Shown here piece by piece: positions 24,503-33,625 of a stretch of 64,000 nt of DNA. Each line of letters begins with the position of its first letter. Position 1 is the first letter of the stretch. The notes below the pieces were generated by a model. It worked only from the letters and a program-made list of their open reading frames with translations. It was not told where the DNA came from and did no database searches. The position numbers and the translations under genes are program-made. Source of the DNA: Saccharospirillum sp039982735. GTDB lineage: Bacteria > Pseudomonadota > Gammaproteobacteria > Pseudomonadales > Natronospirillaceae. The DNA lies in the NCBI RefSeq assembly GCF_039982735.1, contig NZ_JBDWXV010000011.1:682001-746000 (forward strand), given 5' to 3'.

Positions 24503-27200
24503 GCAACGTGCCCTGCCCGACATGGTTCTCAGTGGCCTGGAGCCACTAGTCGTCAATGAAACCACCGGCTTCGTTAACGTCGGCGAGCGCTCCAACGTCG
24601 CCGGTTCAGCCAAGTTCGCGCGCCTGATCCAGGAAGAACAATACGAGGAGGCCGTCGACATCGCCCGCACCCAGGTCGACGACGGAGCCCAGATCATCGA
24701 CATCAACATGGACGACGCCATGCTCGATGGCGAAGCGGCCATGGTTCGCTACCTCAACCTGCTGGCAGCCGAGCCGGATGTCGCCCGGGTGCCGTTCATG
24801 ATCGACTCCTCAAAATGGAGCATCATCGAAGCGGGCCTGAAATGCGTTCAGGGCAAGGCGATCGTCAATTCCATTTCGTTGAAGGAAGGCGAAGACGTCT
24901 TCATTCAACAGGCACGCCGCATCAAACTCTACGGTGCGGCCGTGGTCGTCATGGCGTTCGATGAAAAAGGCCAGGCCGATACGTACCAGCGTCGAATCGA
25001 CATCTGCAAACGGTCTTATGATATTTTGGTCGACGTGGTCAAGTTCAACCCGCAGGACATCGTCTTCGACCCGAATATTTTTCCGGTGGCAACCGGTATT
25101 CCCGAACACGACAACTACTGTGTCGATTTTTTCAAAGCCACCGCCTGGATCAAAGACAACCTGCCCGGCGCCAAGATTTCCGGCGGTGTCTCGAACATGT
25201 CGTTCTCCTTCCGCGGCAACAATACCGTGCGTGAAGCCATGCACTCGGTGTTCCTGTACCACGCCATCAAACACGGCATGGACATGGGCATCGTCAACGC
25301 CGGCATGCTGACCATTTACGACGATATCCCCAAAGACCTGCTCGAACGCGTTGAAGACGTTGTACTGAACCGCCGCGACGATGCCGCCGAACGCCTGGTC
25401 GATTTCGCCGAAAGCGTTAAAGGCCAAACGGCCGATGCCAAAGAAAGCGACAAGCTGAAATGGCGCGAAGGCGACCTGCAAGATCGCATCACTCACGCCC
25501 TGGTCAAAGGCATCACCGAATTCATTGAAGCCGATGCCGAAGAAGCGCGCCAGGAGGCCGACAAACCCATCGAGGTGATCGAAGGCCCTTTAATGGTGGG
25601 CATGAACGTGGTGGGCGACCTGTTCGGGGCCGGCAAAATGTTTTTGCCACAGGTAGTCAAAAGCGCCCGGGTAATGAAAAAAGCCGTTGCCTACTTGCTG
25701 CCCTATATTGAAGAAGAGAAACGTCTTTCAGGCCGTGAAGCCGAAAACAACGGCGTGATCATTATGGCCACCGTGAAAGGCGACGTGCACGACATCGGTA
25801 AAAACATCGTCGGAGTTGTCTTGTCGTGCAACAACTATGAAGTGATTGATCTTGGTGTCATGGTGCCGGCGGAAGACATCCTCGATGCGGCCGAAAAGCA
25901 CAACGCCGACGTCATTGGACTGTCCGGGCTAATCACACCCTCGCTGGACGAAATGGTGACCGTCGCACAAATGATGGAACAGCGCGGCATGAATAAGCCC
26001 TTGCTGATCGGCGGTGCAACGACGTCGAAAATTCACACCGCGGTGAAAGTTGAGCCACAGTATTCAGCCCCGGTGGTGCACGTTCTGGATGCGTCCAAGT
26101 CCGTTCCCGTCGTGAGTCAGTTGTTGTCGTCGAACAAAGCGGCCTATGTCAGTGAACTGCGCGATGCCTACCAGCAGTTACGCGAAGGCAATGCCCGCAA
26201 ACGCGGCCAGAAAGAATTCGCCAGCCTGGCGTTTGCGCGGGCCAATGCCTACCAGCCCAACTGGGCGGATTACCAGCCAACAACACCGTCGTTCATTGGC
26301 AACCGGACCTTTACCGATTACCCCCTGGCCGAGATCAAAGAGCGGTTCGACTGGACACCCTTTTTCAAAACCTGGGAACTGCACGGCAAATACCCAAAAA
26401 TTCTGACCGACAAGGTCGTGGGGGTGGAAGCCAGCAAGCTGTTTAAAGACGCCACCGCCATGCTCGACCGAATCGTCGACGAAGGCTGGTTGCAATGCAA
26501 CGGCGTTGTCGGGCTCTACCCGGCTGCCGGGATAGCGGGTGACCAAACCGAAATTTACGTCAATGAAGCGCGCGATGAAGCCCTGGTAACCCTGAACCAC
26601 CTGCGTCAGCAAGCCGAGCGCCCGGACGGCCGCGCCTTCCGGTCACTGGCCGACTTTGTAGCGCCAAAGGACAGTGGCGTTCACGATTACATGGGCGCCT
26701 TTGTCGTTACCTGCCACGGCGCCGACGAACGTGCCAAAGCCTATGAAGCCGAGCACGATGACTACAACGCCATCATGATCAAGGCGCTGGCCGACCGCTT
26801 TGCCGAAGCCTTTGCCGAGGTATTGCACGAAAAGGTGCGCAAGGAGCTCTGGGGCTACGTGGGCGATGAACAGCTGGACAACGAGGCCATCATCGCCGAG
26901 AAGTATCAGGGCATTCGCCCGGCTCCAGGCTACCCGGCCTGTCCGGAACACAGTGAAAAAGCCACTCTGTTCCAGCTGCTCGATGCCGAACAGGCGACCG
27001 GTTGCTCGCTGACCGACAGCTTCGCCATGTGGCCGGCTTCCGCTGTAAGCGGCTGGTATTTTGCGCACCCGGAGAGTCGCTACTTTGGCTTGGGCAAGAT
27101 CGACCGCGACCAGGTTGACGACTATGCTGAGCGCAAAGGCTGGGATCTGACGACCGCAGAGCGCTGGCTGCGACCCACCCTGGGATACGACGAACTCTGA
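24492..27200 (+). CDS. metH: Methionine synthase, folate/cobalamin/activation subunit (split MetH, C-terminal part)
   Basis: 902 residues matching MetH from the folate domain on: FVNVGERSNVAGSAKFARL and DINMDDAMLDGEAAM (pterin-binding), the cap, the B12 motif GDVHDIGKNIVGVVL with its cobalt-binding His (about residues 427-431), VIGLSGLITPS, and the activation domain with RPAPGYPACPEHSEK. GGAGG lies six bases before the ATG at 24492, and the start overlaps the stop of the first part by 11 bases in another frame, so both are translated efficiently. This is a designed two-gene arrangement and not a simple broken gene (inference from the ribosome-binding site and domain boundary). Standard MetH is a single chain of about 1,230 residues. 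Confidence 0.92.
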   Translation: MKPKQRALPDMVLSGLEPLVVNETTGFVNVGERSNVAGSAKFARLIQEEQYEEAVDIARTQVDDGAQIIDINMDDAMLDGEAAMVRYLNLLAAEPDVARVPFMIDSSKWSIIEAGLKCVQGKAIVNSISLKEGEDVFIQQARRIKLYGAAVVVMAFDEKGQADTYQRRIDICKRSYDILVDVVKFNPQDIVFDPNIFPVATGIPEHDNYCVDFFKATAWIKDNLPGAKISGGVSNMSFSFRGNNTVREAMHSVFLYHAIKHGMDMGIVNAGMLTIYDDIPKDLLERVEDVVLNRRDDAAERLVDFAESVKGQTADAKESDKLKWREGDLQDRITHALVKGITEFIEADAEEARQEADKPIEVIEGPLMVGMNVVGDLFGAGKMFLPQVVKSARVMKKAVAYLLPYIEEEKRLSGREAENNGVIIMATVKGDVHDIGKNIVGVVLSCNNYEVIDLGVMVPAEDILDAAEKHNADVIGLSGLITPSLDEMVTVAQMMEQRGMNKPLLIGGATTSKIHTAVKVEPQYSAPVVHVLDASKSVPVVSQLLSSNKAAYVSELRDAYQQLREGNARKRGQKEFASLAFARANAYQPNWADYQPTTPSFIGNRTFTDYPLAEIKERFDWTPFFKTWELHGKYPKILTDKVVGVEASKLFKDATAMLDRIVDEGWLQCNGVVGLYPAAGIAGDQTEIYVNEARDEALVTLNHLRQQAERPDGRAFRSLADFVAPKDSGVHDYMGAFVVTCHGADERAKAYEAEHDDYNAIMIKALADRFAEAFAEVLHEKVRKELWGYVGDEQLDNEAIIAEKYQGIRPAPGYPACPEHSEKATLFQLLDAEQATGCSLTDSFAMWPASAVSGWYFAHPESRYFGLGKIDRDQVDDYAERKGWDLTTAERWLRPTLGYDEL

Positions 27201-27271
27201 CCGGAGGTGCGGTTGTCAGTTACGCTGGTTTCCTGTGATACTCAACGCAAGCACTCTGAGGAAAGGGACAC

Positions 27272-28594
27272 GTGACTGACTCCACCCCTAAAAACTGGCT
27301 TTCCCAGGCACAGGACTGGTTGTGGCACCCCAATCTGTCCAAGTTGCCAGGACCAGGACGACTGGGTATACGGATTGCCCGGGTAGGTTTCGCCGTGATC
27401 AAGGATCTGGCGCGGGGTTACACCAACCTTCATGCGATGAGCCTGGTGTATACCACCTTGCTCTCCATTGTCCCATTCCTGGCGCTCAGTTTTTCCGTTC
27501 TGAAGGGTTTTGGCGTTCATAATCAACTCGAACCCCTGCTGCAAAGCCTGCTAATGGCCCCGCTGGGCGAACGCAGCGAAGAAATCACCAGCAATGTCCT
27601 CAACTTTGTCGACAACATTCGGGTTGGAGTGCTTGGCGCCGTTGGTCTCGGCATTCTGGTGTATACCGTCATTTCTCTGGTTCAAAAAGTGGAGCGAGCT
27701 TTTAACCAGGTCTGGCGAGTCAGCCAGATTCGGCCGCTGGCTCAACGTTTCAGCAATTATCTGAGTGTCATTCTGATCGGGCCGCTACTGGCCTTTTCGA
27801 CGCTCGGCGCCACCGCAGCCCTGGTCAGTTCCGATACCGTTGCGACCATGCTGGAAATCGCCCCGCTGGGGTGGGTATTCAGCCTGCTTTCCCGGCTGGC
27901 ACCCTACGTGGTCATCATTACGCTGTTTACCTTTCTGTACTACTTCATTCCCAATACCCACGTAAAGTTTCGCCATGCGTTTATCGGCGGTTCCGTGGCA
28001 GGTTTTCTGTGGCAAAGCCTGGGTTATCTGTTCACGCTTTTTGTCACCAGCTCCACCCAGTACACGGCCATTTATTCCGGGTTTGCAGTGGGTATCCTGC
28101 TGCTGGTGTGGATTTACCTGTCCTGGCTGGTGCTACTGACCGGTGCAACGGTGGCCTATTACAGCCAGAATTTCCGTTTTATCCGTCAGCGTCAGACCGT
28201 TTTGCCCAGCGCAGAAACCGATGAAGCTGTGGGCCTTACCCTGATGTATCGGATTGCGCGCTGCTTCGATAGGAACGAACCTGGCGTCAAGGCCGCTTCA
28301 TTAAGCAGTGAAATGAACGTGGATGCGGCGGTCGTCGACCGCCTGATGGACAAGCTGCTCGAAGCACAACTGATCGTCCGCAGCGAAGAACACCGTCTAA
28401 CCCCGGCCCGGCCGCTGGATCAGATTGCGTTGGCTGACCTGCTGCACACCATCCGTGCTCCAGACTCCACAGTATCAACACCCCCTTACACATCGGCGAT
28501 GCAAGAGACCATCAAGCAAGCGATGATCACTGCGTTTAAGGATCAAACGCTCGAAGACTGGGTGCGCCGGAGTGAAGACACAGAAAGTGGCTAG
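27272..28594 (+). CDS. YihY/BrkB-family membrane protein
   Basis: 440 residues. MSLVYTTLLSIVPFLALSFS and the later GSVAGFLWQSLGY, TAIYSGFAVGILLLVWIYLS are the conserved membrane segments of the YihY (former BrkB, 'RNase BN') family; about six transmembrane helices. The C-terminal 130 residues are a cytoplasmic winged-helix-like extension (VKAASLSSEMNVDAAVVDRL). Function is unsettled; members were wrongly called RNase BN. GTG start with GAGGAAAGGG upstream. Its TAG stop lies within the CTAG end of the inverted-repeat element at 28591. Confidence 0.88.
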   Translation: MTDSTPKNWLSQAQDWLWHPNLSKLPGPGRLGIRIARVGFAVIKDLARGYTNLHAMSLVYTTLLSIVPFLALSFSVLKGFGVHNQLEPLLQSLLMAPLGERSEEITSNVLNFVDNIRVGVLGAVGLGILVYTVISLVQKVERAFNQVWRVSQIRPLAQRFSNYLSVILIGPLLAFSTLGATAALVSSDTVATMLEIAPLGWVFSLLSRLAPYVVIITLFTFLYYFIPNTHVKFRHAFIGGSVAGFLWQSLGYLFTLFVTSSTQYTAIYSGFAVGILLLVWIYLSWLVLLTGATVAYYSQNFRFIRQRQTVLPSAETDEAVGLTLMYRIARCFDRNEPGVKAASLSSEMNVDAAVVDRLMDKLLEAQLIVRSEEHRLTPARPLDQIALADLLHTIRAPDSTVSTPPYTSAMQETIKQAMITAFKDQTLEDWVRRSEDTESG

Positions 28595-28754
28595 TGGTCC
28601 ATGCGTGAAGTTCTGTTACTAGGGAACGACGCCATCAAGTTCGGAGCGAGGCGGAAAACCACCGGAATAGCACCGCTATTTCAAGGTTTGACAACAAAAC
28701 TCTGGGCTTGATGGCAAAGTGAACAGTGACAGAACTTTCCGCATGGACCACTAG
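28591..28754. mobile_element. MITE-like inverted-repeat element between convergent genes
   Basis: 164 bases with 30-base terminal inverted repeats (28591-28620 and 28725-28754; 27 of 30 positions pair), both ending in CTAG. A second inner pair, GCCATCAAG at 28632 and CTTGATGGC at 28707-28715, makes the whole unit able to fold. It holds no gene. Because CTAG reads TAG on both strands, the left end supplies the stop of the YihY gene and the right end the stop of the EAL-HDOD gene. It has the size and form of a non-autonomous transposon; CTAG could be the target duplication. No second copy is seen in this window. Confidence 0.7.
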
Positions 28755-29959
28755 GGCGCAATGGTGACCATGCTTTCATCAGCCCATCGGACCGCGTCCA
28801 GATAGGCCGTCGCCCATTGCGCTGGCGTCAGTGGTGTTTGCTCCAGAGAGTCGAAGTCCATTTGCTCATAGGCCAGCACCCGCTGCAACACGTCACCGGC
28901 AACGCCTTCGTACTCCAGCAGGGCCAGCTTGACCGGCATACTGAGAATGATGGTATCGAGCAACTCGACCATGGGTTGATCCATCAGAGCATCCAACACC
29001 GAGAACAACCCGACAATGAACATTTGATGGCGTACTTCCGGGTGCCAGAGATCGGCAACCTGTTCGCACAGGCGAGCTCTCACCAGTGCCGTGGTGATCA
29101 GTTCGCGCGGCTTGCTGTCGTCCATCCGCGTCATCAGTATCAGCGATACCCAGTGTTTCACGTTATCGATGCCCAGCAGCACGATGGCATCCTTGATCGA
29201 ATCGACCTCACGACGCAATGAAAACGCCGCGCTGTTGATGTAGCGCAGCAACTTGTAGCTGAGGGAAATATCGTGCGCGAGCAAGGCTTCAAGTTCATCA
29301 AGGCCGACATCGGGCTGCTGTAATTTGTTGAGCAAATCGAAAACCACCGCCTTGTTCGCAGCTACGCTCTTGCGCATTACTACCTGCGGCCGGCAAAAGA
29401 AATACCCCTGATAACAGTCGAAACCAAGCTCTTCACACAATTGCTTCATGGCCTGAGTTTCAACCTTCTCGGCGATCACCTGAACCGGGTAACGCCGCAA
29501 CTGTGCCATCAAAGCCGTCAGTTCATCGCGCCCCCGACCCAGCACATCGACCTTGACGTAGTGCGCCCAGCACAACATCGGCCGGGTCTCGTCAGTCAAC
29601 TCAAAGTCATCCAATGCCAGCTTGAACCCCTGTTTCGATAACCGTTCCAGGCCAGACATGACCTCCGGCGTGGCACGAATATCTTCCAGCACTTCCAGTA
29701 CGCACTGCTCCCGAAACATCGGGGTCAGCGCACCGTCTGTGATAAAGGCTTTGGGTAGGTTGATGAACACCAGGCTGCTGCCGGTAAGCGTATCGATGCC
29801 AATGTGAATAAATGAGTTAAGAATGGCCTCGCTGGAGGCGCGATCGGGATCGTCGAACTGGGCTTCATTAACATCGCTGTCGCGATACAGCAATTCGTAG
29901 CCAATCACCTTGAGCGCGCGATCGTAAATAGGTTGTCGAGCAATGAAAAACTGCGCCAT
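28751..29959 (-). CDS. EAL-HDOD signalling protein (YuxH-like)
   Basis: 402 residues. N-terminal EAL-type domain: ARQPIYDRALKVIGYELLYR has ELL where active enzymes have EAL; the metal and catalytic positions are partly changed (LALDDFEL instead of DDFG, VLEVLED, KVDVLG, AEKVET, YQGYFFCRP). C-terminal HDOD domain from about residue 205 (ALLAHDISLSYKLLRYINSA, ILLGIDNVKHWVSLILM). These proteins usually bind c-di-GMP or act as protein-interaction hubs and are often inactive as phosphodiesterases. SD-like AAGG precedes the ATG. Its TAG stop falls inside the inverted-repeat element, so the last residues may have been altered by its insertion. Confidence 0.88.
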   Translation of the reverse strand: MAQFFIARQPIYDRALKVIGYELLYRDSDVNEAQFDDPDRASSEAILNSFIHIGIDTLTGSSLVFINLPKAFITDGALTPMFREQCVLEVLEDIRATPEVMSGLERLSKQGFKLALDDFELTDETRPMLCWAHYVKVDVLGRGRDELTALMAQLRRYPVQVIAEKVETQAMKQLCEELGFDCYQGYFFCRPQVVMRKSVAANKAVVFDLLNKLQQPDVGLDELEALLAHDISLSYKLLRYINSAAFSLRREVDSIKDAIVLLGIDNVKHWVSLILMTRMDDSKPRELITTALVRARLCEQVADLWHPEVRHQMFIVGLFSVLDALMDQPMVELLDTIILSMPVKLALLEYEGVAGDVLQRVLAYEQMDFDSLEQTPLTPAQWATAYLDAVRWADESMVTIAP

Positions 29960-30049
29960 GGATGCCCTTCCTGCTGGCTTATCTTGCCTGATAAAGGTCT
30001 ACATTAGCCGCTCTGGCCAGTATTGCCAAGCGGCTGGTTAACCCTGGCG

Positions 30050-31192
30050 TTATAGCTGACTCAGCGCCGCATCAAAATCAGACATCAGATCGGACACCGC
30101 TTCGATCCCAACCGATAGACGCAACAGGTCATCCGGTACCGGTGTACCCTCGCCTTCTATGCTGGCTCGGTGCTCAACCAGGCTCTCTACACCACCCAAC
30201 GAGGTGGCACGCTTCCAAACCTTCAAAGTCGCTGCCACCTGAATGGCTGCCGCAGCACCTCCCTTGATTCGTACAGAGAGCATACCGCCAAAGCCGTTAC
30301 GCATTTGCTTACGGGCAACGTCATGCCCGGCGAAGCCCGGCAAGCCGGGGTACAGCACTTCCTCAACGGCCGGGTGCGCATTCAGATGCTCTGCCAGTCG
30401 CTGAGCATTGGCCGAGCACTCACGCACCCGTATTGCCAGGGTGCGCATGCCGCGCAACAACAGCGCTGCTTCAAAAGGCCCCAGCACCGCACCACCCTGG
30501 GAGCGCTGTTTGATCAGACGTTGCCAGAACTCATCGTCCCGGGCCGTCACCAGCGCACCGGCAATCACATCCGAATGGCCGTTCAGATACTTGGTGGCTG
30601 AATGCATAACAAGATCTGCCCCCAGCAACAGCGGCTGGGTATGGATGGGTGTCGCCACCGTTGAATCCACCACCACCCGTGCGCCTGCGTCATGCGCCAG
30701 GCCACAAATGGCTTGAATATCCGCCACTGTCCACAGCGGATTACCCGGCGTTTCCAGCCAGACCAGCTCGGTCTTGCCAGGCTGGAGCGCGGCGGTTACC
30801 GCTGCGGTATCACTGGTATCAACGAAACTGACATCAATCTGCCACTGCTGCGAAAACTGCTTCAGCCAGTTGCGTAACGACCAGTACATCACCACCGGCG
30901 CAATGACATGAGCACCCGGTTGCAACGCCTGGAACACCGCCACTGAGGCGGCCATGCCCGACGCAAACACCAGCGCATCGGCGCCCTGTTCCAGCTCGGT
31001 CAGAACCCGTTCAACCGGGTCGTAACCGGGGTTATCGGCACGCGAATAAATGCGCCCCCGGCTGTAACCGTTGTCGGTATCACGTTGATAGGTGGTGCTG
31101 TTATGGATGGCAGGAATCAGTGCACCGGTAGTGGCATCGATGTCGCCCAGAGCTTGGGCCACCAGGGTTTCTGGCTGATACGGGTATGGCAT
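30050..31192 (-). CDS. Cys/Met metabolism PLP-dependent enzyme (cystathionine gamma-synthase-like)
   Basis: 380 residues of the fold-type I Cys/Met family. PLP Lys in VMHSATKYLNGHSDV, substrate/cofactor loop TTYQRDTDNGYSRGRIYSRADNP, VWLETPGNPLWTVADI, FGGMLSVRIKG and SLGGVESLVEHR. The family covers cystathionine gamma-synthase, beta- and gamma-lyases and O-acylhomoserine sulfhydrylases; which one cannot be told, though ATPIHTQPLLLGADLV and loose length fit lyases or gamma-synthases. A separate clear metZ gene lies at 57.9 kb, so this is not the main sulfhydrylase. It is followed upstream by a repeat-rich gap. Confidence 0.88.
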   Translation of the reverse strand: MPYPYQPETLVAQALGDIDATTGALIPAIHNSTTYQRDTDNGYSRGRIYSRADNPGYDPVERVLTELEQGADALVFASGMAASVAVFQALQPGAHVIAPVVMYWSLRNWLKQFSQQWQIDVSFVDTSDTAAVTAALQPGKTELVWLETPGNPLWTVADIQAICGLAHDAGARVVVDSTVATPIHTQPLLLGADLVMHSATKYLNGHSDVIAGALVTARDDEFWQRLIKQRSQGGAVLGPFEAALLLRGMRTLAIRVRECSANAQRLAEHLNAHPAVEEVLYPGLPGFAGHDVARKQMRNGFGGMLSVRIKGGAAAAIQVAATLKVWKRATSLGGVESLVEHRASIEGEGTPVPDDLLRLSVGIEAVSDLMSDFDAALSQL

Positions 31193-31329
31193 TAAGTCGG
31201 TCTCAACTCATCGAAAAGATGCGCGACAGTGTAGCACTACCGATTACACGACCGTAGCGGCATTGATAGCGACCAACTCACAGAGTTTATTTGAGTAAGA
31301 TTTTAACTTTGCAATAGCTTAGCGATGGG

Positions 31330-31426
31330 TGGCAGGTCTGCTCTTGCGGGGGTATCTGAGGCAGGGATGCCGAAGTTAAGCCTACATGGAGGTATTCACG
31401 GCGACCCCGCAAGAGCAGACCTGCCA
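31330..31426. repeat. Structured dispersed repeat with perfect 22-bp arms (copy A)
   Basis: Perfect 22-base inverted repeat (31330-31351 against 31405-31426) around 53 bases. The inner sequence from 31380 (GCCTACATGGAGGTATTCACG) aligns at 22 of 29 positions with the inner end of the element at 57657-57840. It lies between the PLP enzyme gene and the 680-residue protein gene, with no open frame. Confidence 0.7.
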
Positions 31427-31462
31427 TCCGTCGCGGGCTCTAGGCGGTATGTAATATTTAAC

Positions 31463-31497
31463 CTCCGAACCTTGAGGTATTACCTCAAGGTTCGGAG
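31463..31497. repeat. Perfect 35-base palindrome at the stop of the 680-residue protein gene
   Basis: Two 17-base arms around one central base, CTCCGAACCTTGAGGTA paired with TACCTCAAGGTTCGGAG. The TGA stop of the minus-strand gene (31485-31487) lies in the right arm. On the minus strand no T-run follows, so it may stabilise the 3' end or terminate weakly. Confidence 0.6.
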
Positions 31498-33527
31498 TCT
31501 GTTGATTGGCCATGCCCCGAGTCAGCCTGCAACTCTCCGGCAGGCACACGCCCGATGCCCCAGCTTCGGTGGATATAGCCCACCACTTCGTCCAGTTCGT
31601 CCCGGGTGATCAGTGCCAGCTCGCCCCGTTCCAGCGGGTCGAAATGGAAGATGTATAGCCTTGAGGCAAACTGGGCGAACGGCAAAGACGCCTCACCATA
31701 GCGCTCACCCTTGCCGGCGGTACTGACTTCCACCCCATCGCCCCAGTTCTGGCCACTGTCGTTGTTGGGATTGTAGAAATACACCCGCATGACCTGCTCC
31801 GGGTCCATCGCCACCCGTAGTATGGTAATAGCGTGCCAGCCAATAAACCGAGCCGCACTGTCGGTCACGGCAATGCCAGCCGGTTGCGGGTGGATCAGCG
31901 GTTGGTTGCCGTTGTAATAGGGGTGGTAGGAAGCGTAAAAATGACGCAGAAAATCTTCCAGGTCTACCAGCGAACCGGTGGCCACATCGACATTAATGTT
32001 AAAGCCGCGACCGGACCACCAACCATGAAATTCCGGATTCACCCAACGATGCGGATCGCCTTCACGGCCAATGCAACGACGGCCCATCTCGGCATAAATG
32101 CGGTCGAGATGGGGCACCACCAATAGGGATACGGCGTCGAGATCGATTGGCAGACTGCTGGCAACGCCCGACTCGCTCTCGCAGGACGAAATGGGCTGAC
32201 CTTCAAAATGCATGATGATCTCGTCATCCCGCGCGGCCCAGGCCACCATTTGCAAAAGATAGTCCGGGTCGTTGTAAGCCCACATCGATAAAGCCCGGGC
32301 CGACTGACAAGTCGGGTTATTGCCCTGCCCCACACCCAGCGGCTGACCCAGCATGCACAGCACACCTTCCAGCAGCCGTGAGCGGGGTTCAATCGCATCG
32401 CCAAAGGCTATCGACAGCCGGGTTCGCGACCACTCCGACAGAATCAGCGCCAGCTGACGCCACATCGCCGGCGCGACCGATGGGTGATAGAGAATACCCC
32501 GCTCCAGCGTCAGCGCCAGCCCGTAAATGGCCTGTGCCGTTTGCGGATGCACCGCCTCGCGGATCAGGGCATAGACAAGCTCGCGGTAACACAACAAACA
32601 ATCACGACCGGTCGTCGACAACCCGAGCGCTTCCGGCAACAGATGATCATCGGACTCCAGCAAATGCCGTAACAGCGTGGCATGGTAGGGCGAGACGAGG
32701 CCAGTATCGTGCATGGCCCGGGCAAAGCCAGTGGCCTCTTTGAGCAAAGCGCTGGAATCCATGGCATTGAGACTGTGCTGATAGGCTTCCACACCCGGGT
32801 CATCCCGGCACGCCTGAGTCGGCCCATACAGGCTGCTGACCAGCCGGTCAGCGCCCTGCCCGCTGGTGCCCAGATCAATCTCCGGATTGGCCTGGCAAAT
32901 GGCGATCTGAGTAATCATCTGTTTGATCGAATCAACCTGGATAGGCCGTTGATTCAGAATGCGCCAGATTTCGTCGATCAGCTGATCGATAATCTGCTCA
33001 TAACCAATGCGTTCTGCCAGGTGTTTCAGCAGGTTTCGCGGCAACTGCGCGAGCCGCCCCTGGGTCTCCCGTTCCGCCTCGCTCGGCGGCGTGAACAACA
33101 GGGACAGATTCGCAGCCAGCACCTGGCTCAGGAAATGACTGGCCTGCTCGGACGACAGCTCTTCATGTGCGTAAATACCCTGGGCAACCGCCAGAAATCG
33201 CAGCTCGCTTAGCGCCTCAATCACGACCGATTCAGCCACAGGACTTTGCAGGGAATATCGCGACAGCGTTGGTATCAAAACGCCCGGGTTGGCCCAGTCG
33301 GAGCCCCAGAACACACCCGCGTCTTCCAGCGATTTTATGCGTGTTTCCAGAGCAGCACAGCCACCCTCCTGCAGCATGATTCGCCGGGCCGTATCGAATA
33401 CCCGGCCAATTTTGGCGGGCTTCGAAAAGGCCGGAGCTTGCGCCAGTATGACGGTCGCGTCATCCATTTGTGCCAGCAGACCGTCCAGTCTGGAGCCTTC
33501 AAAGGGCGTTGTATTATCCGGACTCAC
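31485..33527 (-). CDS. 680-residue protein with possible papain-like Cys/His/Asn site, unrecognised
   Basis: Soluble, no signal peptide or membrane segment, largely helical in the first 400 residues. I do not recognise the family. The C-terminal third has what looks like a papain-like active site: GNNPTCQSARALSMWA with Cys407 at the start of a helix, IGWHAITILRVA with His565 at the start of a strand, and YFYNPNNDSGQNWG with Asn586 on the next strand, the order and spacing expected of that fold. Such folds include amidases, deamidases, peptidases and transglutaminases. It lies 98 bases after the ATP-grasp gene and downstream of a polyamine-type importer. The name given here is inference; only the motifs are seen. 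Confidence 0.7.
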   Translation of the reverse strand: MSPDNTTPFEGSRLDGLLAQMDDATVILAQAPAFSKPAKIGRVFDTARRIMLQEGGCAALETRIKSLEDAGVFWGSDWANPGVLIPTLSRYSLQSPVAESVVIEALSELRFLAVAQGIYAHEELSSEQASHFLSQVLAANLSLLFTPPSEAERETQGRLAQLPRNLLKHLAERIGYEQIIDQLIDEIWRILNQRPIQVDSIKQMITQIAICQANPEIDLGTSGQGADRLVSSLYGPTQACRDDPGVEAYQHSLNAMDSSALLKEATGFARAMHDTGLVSPYHATLLRHLLESDDHLLPEALGLSTTGRDCLLCYRELVYALIREAVHPQTAQAIYGLALTLERGILYHPSVAPAMWRQLALILSEWSRTRLSIAFGDAIEPRSRLLEGVLCMLGQPLGVGQGNNPTCQSARALSMWAYNDPDYLLQMVAWAARDDEIIMHFEGQPISSCESESGVASSLPIDLDAVSLLVVPHLDRIYAEMGRRCIGREGDPHRWVNPEFHGWWSGRGFNINVDVATGSLVDLEDFLRHFYASYHPYYNGNQPLIHPQPAGIAVTDSAARFIGWHAITILRVAMDPEQVMRVYFYNPNNDSGQNWGDGVEVSTAGKGERYGEASLPFAQFASRLYIFHFDPLERGELALITRDELDEVVGYIHRSWGIGRVPAGELQADSGHGQSTDSEP

Positions 33528-33625
33528 CGTCGTTCTCCATTAAAGCTCACCTGTCTCTCCTGAGGAGCGACTGTCACGACATAGCCAGCAATTCTCGACT
33601 GGCTGGCCATAGTCTGAATGTCAGA

